DNA of 64,000 bases, taken from positions 62,001-126,000 of the forward strand of contig JAJYGA010000110.1 in assembly GCA_021785255.1 (NCBI GenBank). The letters are read 5' to 3'. A model generated the notes under the pieces. It saw nothing but the letters and a program-made list of their open reading frames with translations, was not told where the DNA came from and ran no database searches. Numbering within the stretch: position 1 is the first letter of the stretch; each line of letters starts with the position of its first letter. Below are positions 60,299-64,000 of the stretch, piece by piece. The DNA comes from Actinomycetes bacterium (lineage in GTDB: Bacteria; Actinomycetota; Acidimicrobiia; Acidimicrobiales; Acidimicrobiaceae). The translations under genes and the position numbers were made by a program.

Positions 60299-61054
60299 CT
60301 AGGAAAGATACCGTGTCTTGAAAAACTCTATGAGGGTTTCGCTCATAACTCCAAGAAGAAGAGAGCCTTCTTCCTTGTTTGAACCGCGGGGATCACCAAG
60401 GACACCATTTGGAGAGAGAGCATAAACGCCACTTTCACGGAGCTGATCTAGTTCCTCCTGATTCTTGGGTATGTTGCCTTTTTCTGCGTTGGACATGTTC
60501 ACCTTTGACTCATCTAAAGCCAGCATGATTGAGGTCTCTGTCCTGCCAGCATGAAGATCTGGATCCAAGATTCCGCTTCCAACTGACGGATCAATCAATA
60601 GTTTTTCCGCGCGCTCTATGAACATACTTCGAGTTGGGAACCAGATGCCTGTTGGAACGCCTAAGGTTCTAAGTTCGTTTACGACCTTTTGGGCTATTGG
60701 AGCGTTTCCGCCGTGTGCGGTGACAACCAAGGTAGCTCGATAAGGTGAAGCCGAGAACAGGAGTGACCTAAGGACCTCGGCGAGGATCTCGTTGGACAAT
60801 GATATGGTTCCAATAAATTGGTTGTGCTCACCCGAAGAACCAAAGGGAAGAGTCGGCGCCACGGTTACGTACTTTGGATAGGTCCTTGCCAAGGTAAAAA
60901 CGATGGCTTCAGTAATTTTCGTATCCGTATCTAAGGGTAGATGTGGACCATGCTGTTCGGTAGATCCAAGTGGAAAGACAAGTACCGTTGAGTCCGCACT
61001 CTTTGAGGCCTCGACCGTTGTCATCTCGCCAAGCCTTTGGAACTGATCGTTCAC
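60299..61054 (-). CDS. mftE: Creatininase-family peptidase, mycofactocin maturation MftE-like
   Basis: PLGSTEQHGPHLPLDTDT, PFGSSGEHNQFIGT, HGGNAPI, HAGRTETSIMLAL, VYALSPNGVLGDPRGSNKEEG. Confidence 0.9.
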   Translation of the reverse strand: MNDQFQRLGEMTTVEASKSADSTVLVFPLGSTEQHGPHLPLDTDTKITEAIVFTLARTYPKYVTVAPTLPFGSSGEHNQFIGTISLSNEILAEVLRSLLFSASPYRATLVVTAHGGNAPIAQKVVNELRTLGVPTGIWFPTRSMFIERAEKLLIDPSVGSGILDPDLHAGRTETSIMLALDESKVNMSNAEKGNIPKNQEELDQLRESGVYALSPNGVLGDPRGSNKEEGSLLLGVMSETLIEFFKTRYLS

Positions 61055-61917
61055 AGTACTCCCCAGGAGATCAACAGGGAAACAATATCGGAAGCTGCCT
61101 CTTTTGGTGTGAGAGGCTTAAAGTCCTGCCCTTTTAGTCCGCCATTAGTGTCCGGATTTCCCGTACCTAACATCTGAGATATTTTAGAGGTTGTATCTTC
61201 ACCTCGAGGAGGAGCTTGAACCTTTGTTGGAGCCCTGTAACTCCTTGTGTACAATGGATCTACTGCTTTTGCGTTTGAGGTTGTGCCTTGATTTTTCGAG
61301 GAGACCCTTAGGAACTCGACGTTTTTTGCTCCTTCGGCGACCATCTGCGCATCCTTTAATCTGACTCCATGGGTAAGAAAGTGTAACGGACTGAAGGTAG
61401 CTATCAAATGTGTTGTTCTTGGCGAAGTAAGCGTATATGACCCGATGCGACTTTTTGCTTGAAGCTCTAATTCGTGATCTATGTCTACCTTGTCGACAGC
61501 GAACATGGGGGAAAAGTCTTTCAGCTCTTCGGAACACAAAAGAGGGATTAGTTGGCTTTGTAAAACTCCATGATCGCCCAAAAACAGAGAGTTCACTTTT
61601 GACTCAGTTGCGAAAGATGCAAGTGCGTCGACTATCGTTTTTAACGACAGATCGCCTGCAAGCACCACCTTGGCTCTATCAAATCCAAGACACAAAAGAT
61701 AGCGAAGAGGAACGATATCTACCTTAGAACCCACACATATAGCTTCTACTACTATCTGGTCAGGAGAGTTGTGTTTCAAAGTTAGAGCTGACTCGATAGC
61801 GCCTTTTTCTCCAGGGAGAAACGATACTTTAGGTGAAGGGTAACCTCCGTCACTCATCGTGACGTCGGAAGATGAGGATATGCACACTGCGATGGTGTGG
61901 GTGAGAGCTTTACCCAT
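61051..61917 (-). CDS. Divergent electron transfer flavoprotein beta subunit (FixA/EtfB-like)
   Basis: Position between fixX and mftE; GEKGAIESALTLKH, LGFDRAKVVLAGD resemble EtfB; canonical loop motifs altered. Confidence 0.75.
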   Translation of the reverse strand: MGKALTHTIAVCISSSSDVTMSDGGYPSPKVSFLPGEKGAIESALTLKHNSPDQIVVEAICVGSKVDIVPLRYLLCLGFDRAKVVLAGDLSLKTIVDALASFATESKVNSLFLGDHGVLQSQLIPLLCSEELKDFSPMFAVDKVDIDHELELQAKSRIGSYTLTSPRTTHLIATFSPLHFLTHGVRLKDAQMVAEGAKNVEFLRVSSKNQGTTSNAKAVDPLYTRSYRAPTKVQAPPRGEDTTSKISQMLGTGNPDTNGGLKGQDFKPLTPKEAASDIVSLLISWGVL

Positions 61918-62263
61918 AGAGGTAGCTTACTCCTCGGCCGTCTTTGGGATAGCTCCACGATAATGCTCCATCGCCGGAACAAAGTATAAGACAAGTTCCA
62001 CATTCCAAACAATATTCGTAGTTAAAACCGATGGAACTATCGTGCAGTTCGACAAAAAGTTCGGCTGGACATGCCGTTATGCATGTTTTTCGTTCGCAGC
62101 CAGAGCAGACATCTTGATCAATGACGATATGGGGTTTATTGTCAATAAAGAAAGTATTGCTCGAGAGCCTTTCGGTCATCGAGACATACCTTGAGACAAG
62201 TTCTTGACTTACCTGGTCTTTCTCGTAAATGGGCGACCACTGATTGCTCATCTGAAACTCCAT
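61910..62263 (-). CDS. fixX: FixX-like ferredoxin
   Basis: CSGCERKTCITACPAELF and YEYCLECGTCLILCSGDGALSWSYPKDGRGVSYLYG. Confidence 0.93.
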   Translation of the reverse strand: MEFQMSNQWSPIYEKDQVSQELVSRYVSMTERLSSNTFFIDNKPHIVIDQDVCSGCERKTCITACPAELFVELHDSSIGFNYEYCLECGTCLILCSGDGALSWSYPKDGRGVSYLYG

Positions 62264-63546
62264 AAGGTTTTGAGGAAAGCCTTTAAAACGGTGGTTTTGT
62301 CAACTCTAGCGTCTTTTATCGCGTTAGAAATTGCCTTGATTCCTCCCTCTTTTGGTAAAGGATCTTTTACAGTAAGTATATTTTTGGCGCTTTTGTTAAG
62401 GATCAAAGGGAGGGATCTTTGGACAAAATCAGATAGAACTAGATCAGGTGCATGTTGAAGCTTTTTGAGGTTTTTTCCAACGAAGGAGCCTTCGATAGCA
62501 TTTTGATACTCCAAAGGTGATCGAGATGGGTTTTCGTCTTTTGCGTAGGACGCGGCCTGTTCGCCGGCGACAATACCCATCTGTATTGCATAGTTTACTC
62601 CTTCTAGCCAGATACCCGCGGCCAATGTGGATGAGGCAGCCTCACCAGCAACGTAGATTCCCTTTCGCATCAGCACTCCGCGATCTTTCCAACCACCCTC
62701 GGGTATGAGATGTGCCAAGTACTCAGTCCGTTTGGAACCCTTGATCAAAGGCTCTATGGATGGATGGGCTTTGATCTGCTCTAATGCGAATTCTGGTCTT
62801 ATCTTGTGGTGTTTTAGGGTGTTTAAAGTGACTATCACACCTATTGATAGGGTGTCTTTGTTGGTGTATAAGAAAGCTCCACCAGCCAAAGGAGATAGTC
62901 CTCCAAGAATTTCAATATCAACTCCATGATCGTAAGACACATTAAAACGTTCGTTGATGATTTCAGCGTCTAATTTGAGGACTTCTTTTACTCCTAGGGT
63001 TAGATGATTATTTTTGTGAGGAGAGCTAAGTCCAAGACGATCCGAAAGTAAGCTCAATGCACCTTCAGCCAAAACAACCGACTTGCACTCAACGATGTCC
63101 GGCGTGTCTTTAAGGGCCACTCTTTTGACGGAACCGTTGTGAAATTGTATGTCGCTTACGGTCGTGGAAGTGATGAGATCGACTCCGAGTAACTGAGCCT
63201 TGGACGCTAACCAGGAGTCGAACTTTGAACGTAAACAGGTAACTCCGTTATATGGTGGTTCCCCCCAACTTTCATCGTGATATGTTACAGTTACTGAGCT
63301 AGAGTTATCCAATACCATAGTTTCACGTTTTGTTATCCAACGTTCATAGGGGATCTCTTCTCGCCAAGAGGGAACGATTTTGTCAAGTACCCCTAAGTAC
63401 ATGACGCCGCCGTAGACGTTCTTTGCTCCTGGGTAGATCCCGCGCTCGATAAGTGCAACCTTGGCCCCTGCTCGTGCAGCAGTTATTGCTGATGCCGATC
63501 CTGCAGGACCGGCGCCGACCACTACCAGATCGTAAAAAGTGTTCAT
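62248..63546 (-). CDS. fixC: FixC-like ETF:quinone oxidoreductase flavoprotein
   Basis: DLVVVGAGPAGSASAITAARAGAKVALIERG, GAKNVYGGVMY, IYVAGEAAS. Confidence 0.93.
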   Translation of the reverse strand: MNTFYDLVVVGAGPAGSASAITAARAGAKVALIERGIYPGAKNVYGGVMYLGVLDKIVPSWREEIPYERWITKRETMVLDNSSSVTVTYHDESWGEPPYNGVTCLRSKFDSWLASKAQLLGVDLITSTTVSDIQFHNGSVKRVALKDTPDIVECKSVVLAEGALSLLSDRLGLSSPHKNNHLTLGVKEVLKLDAEIINERFNVSYDHGVDIEILGGLSPLAGGAFLYTNKDTLSIGVIVTLNTLKHHKIRPEFALEQIKAHPSIEPLIKGSKRTEYLAHLIPEGGWKDRGVLMRKGIYVAGEAASSTLAAGIWLEGVNYAIQMGIVAGEQAASYAKDENPSRSPLEYQNAIEGSFVGKNLKKLQHAPDLVLSDFVQRSLPLILNKSAKNILTVKDPLPKEGGIKAISNAIKDARVDKTTVLKAFLKTLWSFR

Positions 63547-64000
63547 TTGTGCCCGTTGGTTTGAGAGTGGAGTCGTGCTTCATTGATAAGTCTTTGTATC
63601 TCCTGCAGCGTCTCTTTGGCGCTCGCTTTGAAGGTATAGTTACAAGACCGGAAAATTGGAGCGGCGGCGTCGGTGTTGACGGCAATGGAGTAAGGCGGCA
63701 TGTCCACTCCACCTAAGTGCTGTATGGCTCCTGATGTACCGAAAGCCATGTATACCTTAGGAGCTATTGCCGTTCCAGTAGTCCCCACTTGATGGGAGTA
63801 AGGAAGCCATCCTCGGTCGGTTACGACTCGAGTTGCTCCAAGTCCAATGTTCAACTCTTGGCAGATCGAGGCAGCTAGAGCGACTCCCTGGACATCTTCA
63901 ACTCCAGCTCCGACAACTAGGACGACCTCTCGATCACCCAGGCTCTGTATTTCGGTACCGCTTTCAAGGGTTACCGGGGTGCGATCGACATGATAACGGA
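63543..64000 (-). CDS. Electron transfer flavoprotein alpha subunit (FixB/EtfA), N-terminus beyond window
   Basis: LGATRVVTDRGWLPYSHQVGTTGTAIAPKVYMAFGTSGAIQHLGG...DAAAPIFRSCNY; frame open to the window edge. Confidence 0.9.
   Translation of the reverse strand, partial: RYHVDRTPVTLESGTEIQSLGDREVVLVVGAGVEDVQGVALAASICQELNIGLGATRVVTDRGWLPYSHQVGTTGTAIAPKVYMAFGTSGAIQHLGGVDMPPYSIAVNTDAAAPIFRSCNYTFKASAKETLQEIQRLINEARLHSQTNGHK

Noticed and set aside
1-64000. CRISPR arrays, rRNA genes, prophage, toxin-antitoxin or classical defence islands
   Set aside because: No regularly spaced repeats, rRNA signatures or defence-family proteins found.

Overview
This is an actinobacterial chromosome segment. Moderate GC and gene content suggest an Acidimicrobiia-like organism, which is inference only. 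The core is a long + strand division/cell-wall (dcw) operon, mraZ-rsmH-ftsL-ftsI-murE-mraY-murD-ftsW-murG-murC-murB-ftsQ-ftsZ-pgeF-yggS-sepF-yggT-divIVA (about 3.3-21.2 kb). murF is missing from between murE and mraY. Next comes an opposite-strand block (ClC channel, MarR regulator, membrane protein, type-2-like ileS), then dksA/traR-like, lspA and rluD. The accessory part holds an ars-like locus (arsB, CoA-disulfide-reductase-like protein, divergent arsR), a decayed IS200/IS605 tnpA, a 1526-aa GGDEF/EAL protein, a copper module (copZ-copA), a two-component system with a small secreted protein, glgX tightly flanked by tRNA-Cys and tRNA-Val, and a globin-like diguanylate cyclase. The right edge is a translationally coupled minus-strand operon, etfA/fixB-fixC-fixX-fixA-like-mftE-SDR, which looks like part of a mycofactocin locus fused to an electron-transfer-flavoprotein/quinone-reductase module. 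The best leads are this mycofactocin-ETF operon, a pair of globin-like c-di-GMP sensors (one apparently without its proximal His), an 11-bp-phased TTCACAT direct repeat shared by a response-regulator gene and a small secreted-protein gene, and a perfect 28-bp palindrome abutting a probably leaderless marR start codon.
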